Assembly (NCBI GenBank): GCA_003488655.1
Contig: DNKW01000025.1
Location: 2,135-18,721 of the forward strand
DNA: 16,587 nucleotides
Source: Candidatus Altimarinota bacterium
GTDB taxonomy: Bacteria; Patescibacteriota; Gracilibacteria; BD1-5; UBA2023
Direction: 5' to 3'
The notes below the pieces were generated by a model. The model was not told the origin of the DNA, searched no databases, and saw only the letters and a program-made list of their open reading frames with translations. A program made the translations under genes and the position numbers. Positions within the stretch are counted from its first letter, which is position 1, and each line of letters opens with the position of its first letter. Positions 1 to 9,800 of this stretch are shown in pieces.

Positions 1-25
1 AGAACAGATATCTGTTCTTTTTTAT
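1..25. terminator. Rho-independent terminator cut by the left window edge
   Basis: Positions 1-18 form a perfect palindrome with a 7-bp stem (AGAACAG/CTGTTCT) and an ATAT loop. It runs into a T tract on the plus strand and is flanked by A residues on the side of the CBS gene. On the plus strand it would end a gene lying left of the window. By analogy with the symmetric A/T-flanked terminators elsewhere in this window, it may also stop the minus-strand CBS gene whose stop codon is at 34-36. The other flank lies outside the window. Confidence 0.55.
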
Positions 26-33
26 TGTGCCTA

Positions 34-921
34 CTAGAGAGTCATCTTCAGATAATCGAGGCTCAGCTCCGTAAGAGAGACAGTAGAGTAGTATTGAAGT
101 TCTTTCTTCACAAGTGAATGGCTCGTCAAAATTCCGATCAATATGCCTGTTTTCGAATCGATAATAGGCAGGATATTTATCCCGAATTGCTGCATAAATT
201 TTTTCGCATTATCGCTTGAAGTGGTGTAGTATCAGAATACATCCGGGATAAAATGAATATTCTCCAGCGTCAGATTTCCGACAGTTTCATATTTTTTTAA
301 TGTATCATACGTTACGATGCCCATGGGACGATTATCATTATCCACCAGAACAAGTGCATTGTATTTTCCCTGATATCTCTCCAGTTTCTTCTTTGCATCT
401 ATAGTCGTTTCACTCTTGTTGATAGTCAGTCTCAGATCCAGAGGTATGACGCTTGTTTCTTTCGCGATAAGGAAGCTCGTATCGAGGAATTGCTGGTATT
501 CTCCCATGTTTGAGATCATCGTATTCCCCCTTCCGTCCTGAAGACGGTATTTTTTGCCGTCATCATTGATTTCACGCCAGATTTCATCCTCTATGAGGAG
601 TTGAATTTTCTCCTTTATGCGGGCCGATGCCATCACACCGACATCCATCACCTCAGACCGCACTTTTTCAAAAAAACTTTTCTGCTCCGATGCTGTCCAT
701 TCGGTAACGCCACGAATAAATTTTTGCTTTTTCATATGAGCAAGCAATCACTTCAGTTCAAAAAGCTCCGAGCGTGTTTGTTTCCAGATTTCCGGAACAG
801 ATTGGATGGATGAGAGTCATTCTTCCATAGTCTGAAAAAAACCGTCGTTATCGACTTCCCTATCCTGATAGCCATGAGGAAAGGTATTTTGTTCGGCGGG
901 AGACAAGATGATTTGAGGCAT
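34..921 (-). CDS. Tandem CBS-domain protein (three UGA-Gly codons)
   Basis: A 295-residue protein read with UGA as glycine at residues 35, 58 and 230 (748-750, 817-819 and 232-234 on the plus strand). It starts at ATG 919-921 and ends at TAG 34-36. The first ~155 residues are mostly helical and charged, with no membrane segment, and are not recognised. Residues ~158-212 form a CBS half-domain (ALVLVDNDNRPMGIVTYDTL). Residues ~222-280 form the second (GINILPIIDSKTGILIGILT), which lies wholly beyond a UGA, so the pair is complete only with recoding. CBS pairs usually bind adenine nucleotides and regulate an attached or partner protein; here no catalytic domain is visible. Likely a cytoplasmic ligand-sensing protein. 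No Shine-Dalgarno precedes the start. Divergent from the 64-residue gene. Confidence 0.85.
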
Positions 922-1028
922 ACGATAAAGGTTAGAGCTTTCCCTATCCTATCATAAAAATACGCTCTCTACAAAAGAAGAGATATTGACTAATTATAAA
1001 CAATAACTCTTATTTATAATAAAATCTC

Positions 1029-1055
1029 TTGACAATAAAAAAGTTTGTATACAAT
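1029..1055 (+). promoter_or_regulatory. Sigma70-like promoter of the 64-residue gene
   Basis: A consensus -35 TTGACA (1029-1034) is followed after 15 bases by TACAAT (1050-1055), within TATACAAT. Spacing is a little short, which may mean activator dependence or that TATACA is the true box. Predicted transcription start is near 1062, giving a ~65-base leader. The leader begins with an imperfect palindrome, GTTCC-aatc-GGAAC (1063-1076), which could be an operator or an RNA hairpin. Confidence 0.5.
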
Positions 1056-1125
1056 AACTCCTGTTCCAATCGGAACGCCCTGATCGCAAATTCGGAAAAG
1101 GGAAAACAAAAATAGGGAGCAATAT

Positions 1126-1320
1126 ATGAAAATAGATACACCTGTGTCACATTTCACGAGACAAGATCTTGGCTTCGTGAAGGATCAGAAAAGCTTTGAA
1201 GTTCTCAGGGCAGAAAAACCCCTGCCACTCGCGCCGAAGGCACAACAATTGGTAGAGCATCGCGGTCTTGTAGATCCGCTTGCCACCATTACTCCGAAAA
1301 AGATTGACACATACGCGTAA
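1126..1320 (+). CDS. Small orphan protein, 64 aa, function unknown
   Basis: Starts at ATG 1126 with the only clear Shine-Dalgarno in the window (AGGGAG, 1114-1119, six bases before the start) and ends at TAA 1318-1320. It contains no UGA codon. The product is small, soluble and fairly basic, with a proline-rich middle (EKPLPLAPKAQQLVEHRG) and no signal peptide, membrane helix, cysteine pair or motif I recognise. A promoter lies upstream and a strong hairpin terminator starts 18 bases after the stop, so it is an independent single-gene unit. The presence of promoter, ribosome site and terminator supports a real gene despite its size. A small regulatory or nucleic-acid-binding protein is possible, but nothing in the sequence proves it. 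Confidence 0.72.
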   Translation: MKIDTPVSHFTRQDLGFVKDQKSFEVLRAEKPLPLAPKAQQLVEHRGLVDPLATITPKKIDTYA

Positions 1321-1338
1321 ATCTTTCTTCAAACATTA

Positions 1339-1366
1339 ACCGTCACTTCAAGTGACGGTTTTTTAT
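1339..1366 (+). terminator. Rho-independent terminator of the 64-residue gene
   Basis: A perfect stem ACCGTCAC/GTGACGGT (1339-1346 with 1352-1359) closes a TTCAA loop and is followed by six T residues (1359-1364). There is no A tract on the other flank, so it acts on the plus strand only. Confidence 0.9.
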
Positions 1367-1412
1367 TCTTTCATCAAGACATACTTTTCTAGAGAGTCAA
1401 TACTCATTTCTT

Positions 1413-1440
1413 TTGAAAAAAACACATTATAGAATATACT
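1413..1440 (+). promoter_or_regulatory. Promoter of the 182-residue gene
   Basis: A -35-like TTGAAA (1413-1418) is separated by 16 bases from a -10-like TATACT (1435-1440). The predicted transcription start is about 1447, roughly 26 bases before ATG 1473. This argues against an in-frame TTG start at 1413, which lies inside the promoter. Confidence 0.5.
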
Positions 1441-1472
1441 GTCATCAAATACTCTCTAATAAATACACATAT

Positions 1473-2021
1473 ATGCTCGAGCCAAAGAAACTCATGGCCA
1501 TCAAGGATTTTCTCGATAGTGCCCAGAAATCTATCATATCCGCGAAAAAAATTCTCGCAACCATGAGCGATGATACTGAACTCAAAAAAGAACTCGAATA
1601 TCTGGATGCTTCCGGACTTTCCAGCTATCAGAGCGGAGATGAGAAGATTATAGAAGGAGTATTTACGGGAGAATCTATGCTCGGTTCGGATGGAGCTATG
1701 TACCCCGTACCCCAGAACTATGCATCGAAATCGAAACTCGTTCAAGGAAGCAAGTTGAAAGCAATCATCCATAGCGATGGGAAGATTACCTATAAAATCA
1801 TAGAGGAAATCGAGCATGAAACGAAAATAGGACTTCTTACCAAGAATAAAGACCGATTCCAAGTAATAGCCGATGGAAAGACCTACAACACCCTCCTTGC
1901 TGCGGTAACTTTTATCAAATGAGAAATAGGCGATTCGGTCTCTATTCGTGTACCGAAAGGAAAAGATGCAACCTATGCTGCAATTGAGGCTATAATCCCC
2001 AAAACACTCTCCAAAGAATAA
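1473..2021 (+). CDS. Conserved-looking 182-aa protein of unknown function (one UGA-Gly)
   Basis: Starts at ATG 1473, just downstream of the predicted promoter, and ends at TAA 2019-2021. UGA at 1920-1922 encodes Gly150 in FIKGEIGDSVSIRVP; stopping there would remove the last 32 residues, which continue the same strand-rich pattern. Residues ~1-45 are a charged helix (DFLDSAQKSIISAKKILATM). Residues ~58-180 look beta-rich with a recurring GD/DG-turn pattern (EGVFTGESMLGSDGAMYPVP, then KLKAIIHSDGKITYKIIEEI). There is no signal peptide or membrane segment. From memory, proteins with a similar EGxFxGExMxGxDGxxYxVPxNYASKSKLV segment occur widely in CPR genomes as hypotheticals; I cannot verify that here. 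Function unknown. No Shine-Dalgarno. Confidence 0.83.
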
Positions 2022-2143
2022 GAATTCTCGGAAAAACTCGTTCTTTAAGATTAAATCTCCGTTTCCTCGTTCTCCGTACAGTCGTACGGTTCACTCCGGT
2101 ACGGGGGTTTGCACTTAAATTACTTCGTTTTTACAAGAATTCT
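2021..2143 (+). repeat. Interspersed repeat element, copy 1 (MITE- or REP-like)
   Basis: This 123-bp stretch recurs inverted at 15713-15857. Copy 1 is bounded by AGAATTCT at both ends (2021-2028 and 2136-2143). The ends extend into an imperfect terminal inverted repeat, with CGGAAAAACTCG on the left matching CGTTTTTAC on the right after complementing. Inside is a perfect hairpin, CCGTAC-AGTC-GTACGG (2074-2089). The element overlaps the last base of the TAA stop of the 182-residue gene. It has no coding potential. Possible identities: a miniature mobile element, a REP-type palindromic repeat, or a structured 3' UTR module. Confidence 0.8.
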
Positions 2144-2152
2144 ATAATTTAG

Positions 2153-2184
2153 AAAAAACATTTTCCTAAAGGAAAATGTTTTTT
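2153..2184. terminator. Bidirectional Rho-independent terminator
   Basis: A perfect 14-bp stem (2153-2166 with 2171-2184) closes a TAAA loop. Six A residues open the stem and six T residues close it, so it can work on either strand. On the plus strand it ends the 182-residue gene transcript after the repeat element and insulates the FecR-like gene that follows. Confidence 0.88.
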
Positions 2185-2198
2185 ATTGTCATTTCCCC

Positions 2199-2226
2199 TT
2201 GATTCCTACGGTATTTTGCGTATATT
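2199..2226 (+). promoter_or_regulatory. Possible promoter of the FecR-like/Ig-like gene
   Basis: TTGATT (2199-2204) and TATATT (2221-2226) are separated by 16 bases, just downstream of the terminator. The predicted start near 2233 leaves a ~28-base leader without a Shine-Dalgarno. The surrounding DNA is AT-rich, so chance matches are likely. Confidence 0.35.
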
Positions 2227-2260
2227 CAGAGTATCCATTATTTCCATAAATATTTTTCCT

Positions 2261-3712
2261 ATGACTCGACTCAGAAACAGATCAGATTCTTCTCCTATCG
2301 GAGGAAACTCTTTTTCCTTTATTGTTCCTTTTGCTATAGCGCTTATTGTCCTCATCGTCATAATCCGTTATGTATTCTCCTCTCCTACTACGGAAAACCA
2401 CACCGGATCTTTTATGACCGTTACTCCCAAACAGGAACAATCAGAAATATATATCTATATGTCCGGCGATTCCAAGAAGCGCATCGACGGAGCGACAAAA
2501 ATGTATGCAACAGACAGCAAGCTCGTTGTTTCTCTTGGGGAGGCCGAAGTAGGCTTCGAGAATAGTGCTTCGAAACTATTCATAGACAAATGAGGCGAAG
2601 TAAAATACGGAGGGGTTATCGATGGAAAACAAACCGTTTCTCTTGAAAATGCCGATATGCTTGCCGACTCAAGCACGAATGATATGATCATAAAACTGAA
2701 GAATTTTTCTGTAACACCGAGCGATAATTCTGTTATTATCCTCAGTCAAAATACTATTGCCAGCAATATCTATGTTCTGAAAGGAAGCGCTCTGGTAGAA
2801 GATTATTCAAAAAAATCAACAAGCACGAGCGTGGGAGTGGGACAACAGCTTACTATTATGAAAAACGATCTCTCCGGAAATACTCTCCAATTTTCCAGTA
2901 AGATTGAACCTTTGAGCGATTATATTAAGACTACCAATCTCTTCATAAACCACAACGGAGATTCTCTCCTCAGTTCCATAATCTCCTCGAATGGAACAGG
3001 AAGCATCGATGCCTCATGATCACTTCTCATAAAGAACGTGAAAACAGGACTCATCATTACCTCGCCGGAAGATGAGTCAACAGTAGATACTAATGAGATA
3101 AATATAGAAGGAAAACTTATGAATGCAGAAATAACAAAGGTAACCATAAACGATAAGGAAGCACTTATAGACAAAGAACAGAAGAGTTTTATCTATAAAA
3201 GCTTTCCTCTCGCAAGCTCCAGCAATAATATAGTCTACAAAGCCTATGATAGCGAGGGCGGTATCCTCGCCAAGGGTATCCTTACCATCTATACCTCACA
3301 AAAAATAGGAAAAGAGGATGCCAGCAAAAAGCCGTCCGTTACCACCTATCCCATTTCTGATAAAGATTTCAGAATCATTTCCCCGACGGAAAATCCCTAT
3401 AAAACAACCGATGATGTCATACGCATAGAAGGTCGTGTCAATAAAGGGGTCGTAAAGTATATAACCATCAATGACTATCGTCTTTCCAAGTTTCCACAAC
3501 TCGGTACTTCTTGGTACTATTTCGCCAACAAGGATTACGGAACCATGAATGATGGGATTAATCTCTATACCATTAAATATTACGGAGAAAATGACGAACT
3601 TCTCTTCACGAATCTCTTTACCATTGTCAAAGAAAAACTCGAAGAGACCATGCCTACGGTTATTCCTACAAGTACCGGTACGACCGCCACAGGAAGTAGT
3701 ACACAAGGGTAA
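2261..3712 (+). CDS. Membrane-anchored FecR-like protein with two Ig-like domains (two UGA-Gly)
   Basis: A 483-residue protein from ATG 2261 to TAA 3710-3712, with UGA read as Gly111 (2591-2593) and Gly253 (3017-3019). Residues 18-39 are one hydrophobic helix after a basic N-terminus, so the rest is predicted extracytoplasmic. Residues ~60-190 are strand-rich and resemble the periplasmic FecR fold (KLVVSLGEAEVGFENSASKL, then a TSVGVGQQLTI strand), a weak resemblance judged by eye. Residues ~262-345 and ~369-456 are two similar Ig-like or glucodextranase-B-like domains, each starting with an I(I/T)SP(E/T) strand and containing (T/I)TIND. The C-terminus is Thr/Ser-rich (TSTGTTATGSSTQG). It precedes the prepilin gene by 78 bases on the same strand, so the two may be co-transcribed. 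Likely a cell-surface structural or adhesion protein; no enzymatic motif. Confidence 0.85.
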
Positions 3713-3790
3713 TAAATCTTCAGGAGATTCCTGATTCTCTAGAAAGTGAATTTTGCAGAGGTCTCTTTAATTTTTTGTCTTTAGAAGAGT

Positions 3791-4405
3791 ATGTTCAAAA
3801 ATGAACGGGGAAATTCCATTATCGAGGTTATGGTGGTTATCGTGATTCTCACTATTGGAATCACAGGAGCGTATGGCATTCTCGATAGCGGACAAAAGCT
3901 CTCCGCAACATCAGAAAATCGCATCAAGGCCATCAATATAGCTCGCGAATGAATGGAGTCTGTAGAGAATATCCGCGATACGAATTGGATCAAGTTTTCG
4001 AGCGATTATGAGCACTGCTGGAAGGTAAAAGATTACAATGCCGAATGTATCGGCGTTTCCTGAAGAGAATTTTCTTCGGGATCATATGTTCTCGTTCAAA
4101 GTGGAGTACTCTGGACACTTTCCGGAACCATAGTTCCAAGTCCGACATATAGCACCTACAGAGATCAGTTCCCCCTATTTCTTAACGACAAGGGGCTCAC
4201 GAGTAATTCCGGAAGCAGTACGAAGTGCACTTCCTCAATAACTGCCAATTGCAGGACGATTTACACAAGAGAAATTCAGATCAGTCATCCGGATAGCGAT
4301 CATATGAAGGTAAATAGTATCGTCACTTGGGTAGATTCTTCGAAAAGGTGATCCCACACTATTAATCTGGAAACCATTCTCACGAATTGGAAAAAGAAGT
4401 TTTAA
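3791..4405 (+). CDS. Type IV prepilin-like protein (three UGA-Gly)
   Basis: A 204-residue protein from ATG 3791 to TAA 4403-4405. UGA codons at 3950, 4061 and 4349 (Gly54, Gly91, Gly187) break it under the standard code, so it is easily missed. The N-terminus has the class III signal of type IV pilins: a short basic leader MFKNERG, cleavage after Gly7, and a mature start NSIIEVMVVIVILTIG with the conserved Glu at mature position 5. Gly54 falls in IAREGMESVENIRDTNW, a stretch typical of PilV-type minor pilins in CPR genomes, where Gly is expected. The C-terminal half is a beta-rich pilin head with several cysteines. It should be processed by prepilin peptidase and enter a type IV pilus or pseudopilus. 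No pilus motor genes are in this window. A weak AGAAGAG precedes the start. Confidence 0.92.
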
Positions 4406-4440
4406 AAATACTCCGAGAGAATTTCTCTCGGAGTATTTTT
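4404..4440. terminator. Bidirectional terminator between convergent genes
   Basis: A perfect 17-bp stem (4404-4420 with 4424-4440) closes an ATT loop. It starts with five A and ends with five T residues. It overlaps the prepilin TAA (4403-4405) and lies eight bases beyond the stop of the minus-strand PKD gene (4448-4450), so it ends both transcripts. Confidence 0.95.
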
Positions 4441-4447
4441 AAAAACA

Positions 4448-6763
4448 TTATTCTGTAACCACTATTTCTCTGTCAGTTGATCGGAGTGTTCTGTCAGAAT
4501 ATGTCACGGTAATTTTTACGGTGTACTTCCCTTTTTCAAGATAGGTGTGTGTCGGGGTTGGTTCCCCGGAAGTATTTCCATCTCAGAAGTCCCAAGAATA
4601 TGTTTCGATTTGTCCGATAGTGCCATTCGTATCAAAATCTATTGGTTTCCCAACAATTCCGGATGATACGCTCGTATTGACTATAATCCGCTTTGGAGCA
4701 TCTTTGAGCACTATTTTTCTCGTCGAGAATTCTCTGGTTCCATCGTCTCGTACCACCGTAAATGTGATGGTATATTCCCCGGGGAAATTATAACGATAAT
4801 CTTGAATCGCATCCCCTTCGATAGATCATTTCCCTTCTCCGAAATCATACATAAATTTCGTAATCGTTCCTGTTTTCGGGATACTTGCAGAGCCGTCGAC
4901 ATGGACGGTGGCTGGAGCGTATTCGGAATCTTGCGAGAGCTTCAGAGAGAGGGCGATATCCTTCTTTGCCGGCTCAAAAATTATCTTCTCTTCTATCAGA
5001 GACGATATATTTTTTTCTGTGTCGGTAAAAGTGTACCGTACTCCAAAAGTATAACGTTTTTCCTCTATGAGCTCATAGGTAACTTTATTTCCCGTTTTTT
5101 CGAATACAGCGTCTCCGTTGAAATCCCATTCCACGTTTGCAAGTTCATACCCATAATTCTCCACTTTCACGTCTGTTGCGTCAAACTGTACGCTCATGGG
5201 AATGGTTACATCGGTAATATAATACGCTCTAAGTGCCTTACTATAGGTATCGTCGAGAAGAGATTTACCGGAAGTATCGGTAATCTTCAGGAGCGATTCT
5301 GTGCGCAATCCCTTCGTGAATTCCAAAGGATGGAGCATAGAGAAATTATCATGTAATTCCGTAGTATTTCCAGCCGAATCATTCAAAAACAATGCCACTT
5401 TAACATCGGAATATTCTGAAAAAGTATAGGTGCATGTCTCCTCTGTTGAAATGGTATTGCCGTTAATAACCCATTTATAACCGGTAATCTCACCATTTTT
5501 TACAATTCTGTCCTCCAGACGAAAGAAGTACAGGAGCGGATTTTCCTTGTCCTGTTCATGTATGATTTTGGCAGTGACACTGGAATCCGATTCTTTCGGG
5601 ATGATAAAGAGCTTATCGCAAGTAGTCCCGGAAGATATATTCAAACAGAGAATTTGAGAATCATTTCCCATAGTAATGGAAAAAATAGCATTGGTACTTA
5701 CCGGTGTATCGCCCCCATTTTCCGTGTACCAATTGATTTTCCCTAGACTTTTGAGATGGGAGGCGTCATAGGTAATGGACGTCTTGGTTTCTTTTACATC
5801 CACCACTCCGGCGATTTGTATCGTGTGAAAGTTGATATTGATAGTTTTTGGCTTGTGGGTGACCCGATCCAACCCCTCATAGACTCCCGTCGGTCTAAAT
5901 ACTTTCGCTTGATCAAAAATACAGATAATACTTTGTTCGGCATTCACTCCGTCGACGATGGAAGAATCTCTTCATTGACATTTCGCACCGTCAAAATCGA
6001 TTTTATAGCTCTCGATATCCATCATCTTTCCAACAAAATTCGCATCTGATTTCAGGTCAAATTTGAGCTCCAACGGCCCTATGAGGTTATCGAAATTATT
6101 CATCTGAGCACTCTCCTTGAATCGTTCGGAGATAAATTTTTCATTGTCATATACTACCACTCCCCCGTTCGGATTTTCATAATCGGTCGCATTGATCTTT
6201 TGTACCAAGAAAGCCCAGAGGGTAATTTCAGAAAAAAGCAAAATACCAAAAAATACTGAAAAAATAATGGAGATTGTTTTCTTTTTCTTATATTCTTTCT
6301 TGGTCAAAATAGCTTTGAATAGATACACGATCCACACGATGGAAAGAATAAAGGTAACCACTCCGAATATCGCGCTGACGAGCTGTCTAAGGAGATGTGC
6401 TATATCCCCCGGATTGATCCCAAAAGAGATAAAAAAACTCGCTTGACCGGGATTGAAGACTATATAAGCAAGGAACGCACCGAAAAATATGAAAGCGACT
6501 AGCAAGATGGCTCAAACCATTCGCAAAAAAGCAAGGGCATTCATCGATTTTTTTGAAGATTTCTTTATTCCTTTTTGAGGAGCGGGAGAGGATTTATTGT
6601 CTCCCGTTTTAGCATCTGAGATAAAATCAGACAAGAGATCTACTTCTGATACCTCGGAGGATTGCGTTTTGGAGGCTCATAAAATCTCACTGAGAAGACC
6701 TCCTGATGAAACCGAAGAATCTTCGCCTGAAGGAGTATGTGTATTTTTGCTAGCATCAGACAT
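4448..6763 (-). CDS. Three-helix membrane protein with C-terminal PKD repeats (five UGA-Gly)
   Basis: A 771-residue protein from ATG 6761-6763 to TAA 4448-4450. UGA encodes Gly29, 84, 264, 646 and 727. Residues 1-80 are a Ser/Asp/Lys-rich cytoplasmic segment with no signal peptide. Membrane helices lie at ~82-105, ~128-151 and ~163-188; the loop after the second helix is highly basic (KKEYKKKK), which puts the C-terminus outside. About 580 external residues follow. They include PKD-type beta-sandwiches near 400-465, 525-595 (VEWDFNGDAVFEKTG), 610-680 (YDFGEGKG) and 690-771. The last has the family signature WDFGDG (724-729), in which Gly727 is a UGA, and the usual YLEKGKYTVKITVTY strand. PKD domains mediate surface protein-protein or carbohydrate contacts. 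The gene lies 48 bases downstream of the giant PKD gene; the two proteins are likely partners (inference). Confidence 0.92.
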
Positions 6764-6774
6764 AAGAACGAGGG

Positions 6775-6780
6775 ATTATA
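6775..6780 (-). promoter_or_regulatory. Consensus -10 box just before the three-helix PKD gene
   Basis: A perfect TATAAT (minus strand) lies 11 bases upstream of ATG 6763, with only a weak -35 (TCGAAA) 17 bases further upstream, inside the end of the giant gene. Initiation here would give a leader of about five bases, effectively leaderless, which fits the absence of a Shine-Dalgarno. It may be an internal promoter in addition to read-through from the giant gene. Confidence 0.4.
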
Positions 6781-6811
6781 CGTTACAAAATTTGTCATTT
6801 CGACGAAAAAA

Positions 6812-9800
6812 CTATTTGAGCCAATCCGGCAACTCATCGGAAGTCGTAGAAATTACTGGTCACTCAGAGATAACCGGCATCGGTTTTTGCTTTTTTGGTC
6901 GAGGAGAAGGGATGTGTTCTTTTATTTCTGAATTATCTTTCTTTCCCTCTTCTTTTATTGCCGATGTTTTGGTTTGTTTTTTGGAAGATGGACTCGGTTT
7001 CTGTTTTGATTCAGCTTTCCCTGAAAGAGAAGGCACTGCACCGGAAACACTCGAAGAATCTTTCTTTGATTCATCTGATTCATCACTCGAGACTGTAGGT
7101 ACGGTAGTAGCGCTCTTGAGCCAATCCGGTATATTTTCATAAGAAGATGCGTCTTCTGTTTCTGTTACAATCGGTGTATTTTTTATCTCTTCCTCCACTT
7201 CTTTCTTCAGAGATTCTTGATCGACTCACTGCATCCAAGCAGGCAGATCGGACATACTTTCATCGGAAATACCCATTTGCTCGGTATCGGACACTTTTTG
7301 TTCTTTCTGAATTATTTCTTCCAAAGGAGCTTCCTCTATCGGATTATAGGAAGAACTATCTTGCGAAATCTCATTTGCAGCCTCCATTCCCTTGAGCCAA
7401 TCCGGCAGTTCGGAAGGAGCTTCTGGGGAGATATTCGCCTCGGACACTCCACTTGTAGCATCTGGTATCGTTTCCTGAAGAGAATCTGATGTTTGATTAT
7501 CTTCAAGAGGGATTTCTTCGGATGTAGGGATACTATCTTCTGATGTGAGAGAAACACCCTCTGTTGCATCGGAATGGGAACTCAAGCTGGTGGATTCTTT
7601 TAGCCAATCCGGAATAGTGGCATTCTCTACAGTAAGTGAAGCGGATGTCACGCCGGACTCGACACTCTCCGTTTCCGAAGTACTGTCTATTCGGGTATCG
7701 GGTGTGATATTTGCAAGCACGTCGAGTGCGGGGGTTTTTTCTTCCTCCTGAACAACGATTGACGGAGCGGAAGCTAACGGATTGAAAGAGGGGTTTTGAA
7801 TCGGTTTTTTCCCAGACATCTTGTCTATGATGAAATCCTGAAATCCAAGATTTTCATCCTTATTTAGTATCTTAAAATATATGAAAGCGGAGAGAGTCAT
7901 GAGGATAATACCAAGAAGAACAAAACCGAGAATTTTTCCAAACCCGAGAATGAAATCAAGTATTCCTCAGGAGCTGGTAGTGCTTTCAACTGCGGGCGCA
8001 CTTGCCGGGATATTGTTCTGTCCACCGTAGATAATAGTCTGAAGTTGCGATTTGATGATATTTTTATCCTTTACCTCGATGGTCGTATCATCCTTTATCG
8101 CATTAAGAATGAATGTCCCGAGTTCTTTATTGAGAGCTGTATTGGTTGGATGCGAGATGATATCGTCAATATTCTTCATAATCTCTGCATACGAAGAATT
8201 GGTTTTTGGGATAAGCGATTTAAGCACTTTTGTTGCCAAACCTATGTCATCCTTCACCTGTGTGTCAGAGAGCAGAAACCCTTCAAGGAGAGAATAAAAA
8301 ACTTCTTTTGATTTTGTATCAAGGGCGGAACTCATATCGATATATGTTTCGAAATCGATAATGGTTTTTGTTTTTTCACGAGTATCGAACCAGGTTTCCT
8401 GGAGTGCGGTGAAGTACTGCATCATCTTCAAACGATCCTGTTCCTTGGAACCTCGGATAAGGTCTTTGAGGCGTTCAAGATTCACCTTGTCCGTTTCGGA
8501 AATATCCTTTGATAACACTTCGGAAAGGGATCCAGAAAGGCTCTCTATACTCACTCAAGTAACAAAATCATACACCACGGTGATATCTTTTGTCGCAATA
8601 ATGCTATTATTCGAATCATAGAGGCTAAGTTTCATGATCTTTTCCTTGGCGGTCGCATCGGTATTTTTCAAAACAAATACACCTCCGTTCATAGAAGAAT
8701 CCGTTCCCTTATTATCGATATCATCGGTAGGATCTCCGTTGAGATTGGAATCCACAGCTATGTCCGTATCGATTCCATATTTCGCGATAGTTCCTGCGGA
8801 TTCACCGAGATAGAGATAGAGTTTCTCCGAACCATTCGTTATATGGATAACATCATTATCAGCGGAGGGATAAGAAAAATAGATAATCTTATCCGAAGCT
8901 TTTTTTATTTTCAGAGCGTTGACGATGTCTTTCCTGAGGCTGGTAGACACACTTTTCGTATCTGTTCCGTCAGAAACTTCGAGAGTTACCTCTCCAGAAA
9001 CCGGATTCTCTCCAAAGTCATACGTGAAAGAGTCAGAAGTGGTGGAAGTGGTATCTAATAGTGACCATTTTACGTTGGTATAGAGACCCTTTGTGGTATT
9101 GAGGAAAACAAATTTCTTTCCGATAGCGATATATTCAAGGTTTGGCACTATTTCATTCTTCACGGTGATAGCTTGATACTTGGTGTTGGAAATCCCTTTA
9201 TAGGTAACCTTTACCTTGAAATTGAAATTTCCCGGCTTGTCATATGTATGACTTACTATCGGAGTATTAGTCGTTTCTTCGTAAAATCCGTCACCATTGT
9301 AATCCCACTTATATTCCGCCTTACTTGCCAAATCAGTTCAGAGGATATTTTTGGCTGAAACGACGAAGTCCACTTTTTGATCTACGGATATACTCGTGGA
9401 GGAAGCTTTGATGGTGATAATAGGGGTATTGATATTATCGGAAACAAGTGTCAGAGAATATCTCTCCGTGCTCATCTCGTCGCTATTTATCTTGAGACCG
9501 TTGGAGTCCTCCAAAATAACGGCAAAATAATACTTTGCTCCGATGCGAGGAAGAACGAATACCGTCTTTGGGGATCGGGTAATACGAAAATCCTGTGGCT
9601 CCGGATCCTCCTCGGTATAGTAATACCAAATATAGGAAGTAATAATACCATCCTCATCCACTGCATTGTTCGCGGTGACGCTCACCATTACGGGATCCGT
9701 ATCGATCTTGTCGGCAACAATAGCAAGAGAAGAGAGTTTTGGAGAGAGATTTTCCACTTTCACATATGCTCGCTCAGTATCCTGAACACCCGTTTTTTGA

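Noticed and set aside
2186..2260. Upstream extension of the FecR-like protein to 2186
   Set aside because: The extension would begin next to the terminator stem and overlap the predicted promoter; ATG 2261 gives a normal basic N-terminus before the membrane helix.
4583..4585. UGA as tryptophan (code 4) or selenocysteine
   Set aside because: UGA falls where Gly is required (WDFGDG, LGGxxRE), UGG is used freely for Trp (PDWLK, WDF), and the many UGAs lie in non-redox proteins without a nearby SECIS-like pattern.
6597..7142. Plus-strand Ser/Phe/Leu-rich open frame
   Set aside because: It is antisense to the Ser/Glu/Lys-rich tail of the giant protein and the N-terminus of the next gene; the composition is a by-product of those codons.
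6819..7612. CRISPR-like array from the repeated AGCCAATCCGG word
   Set aside because: Only four short copies at irregular spacing of about 200-300 bases, all in one frame of a coding region and encoding the PDWLK motif.
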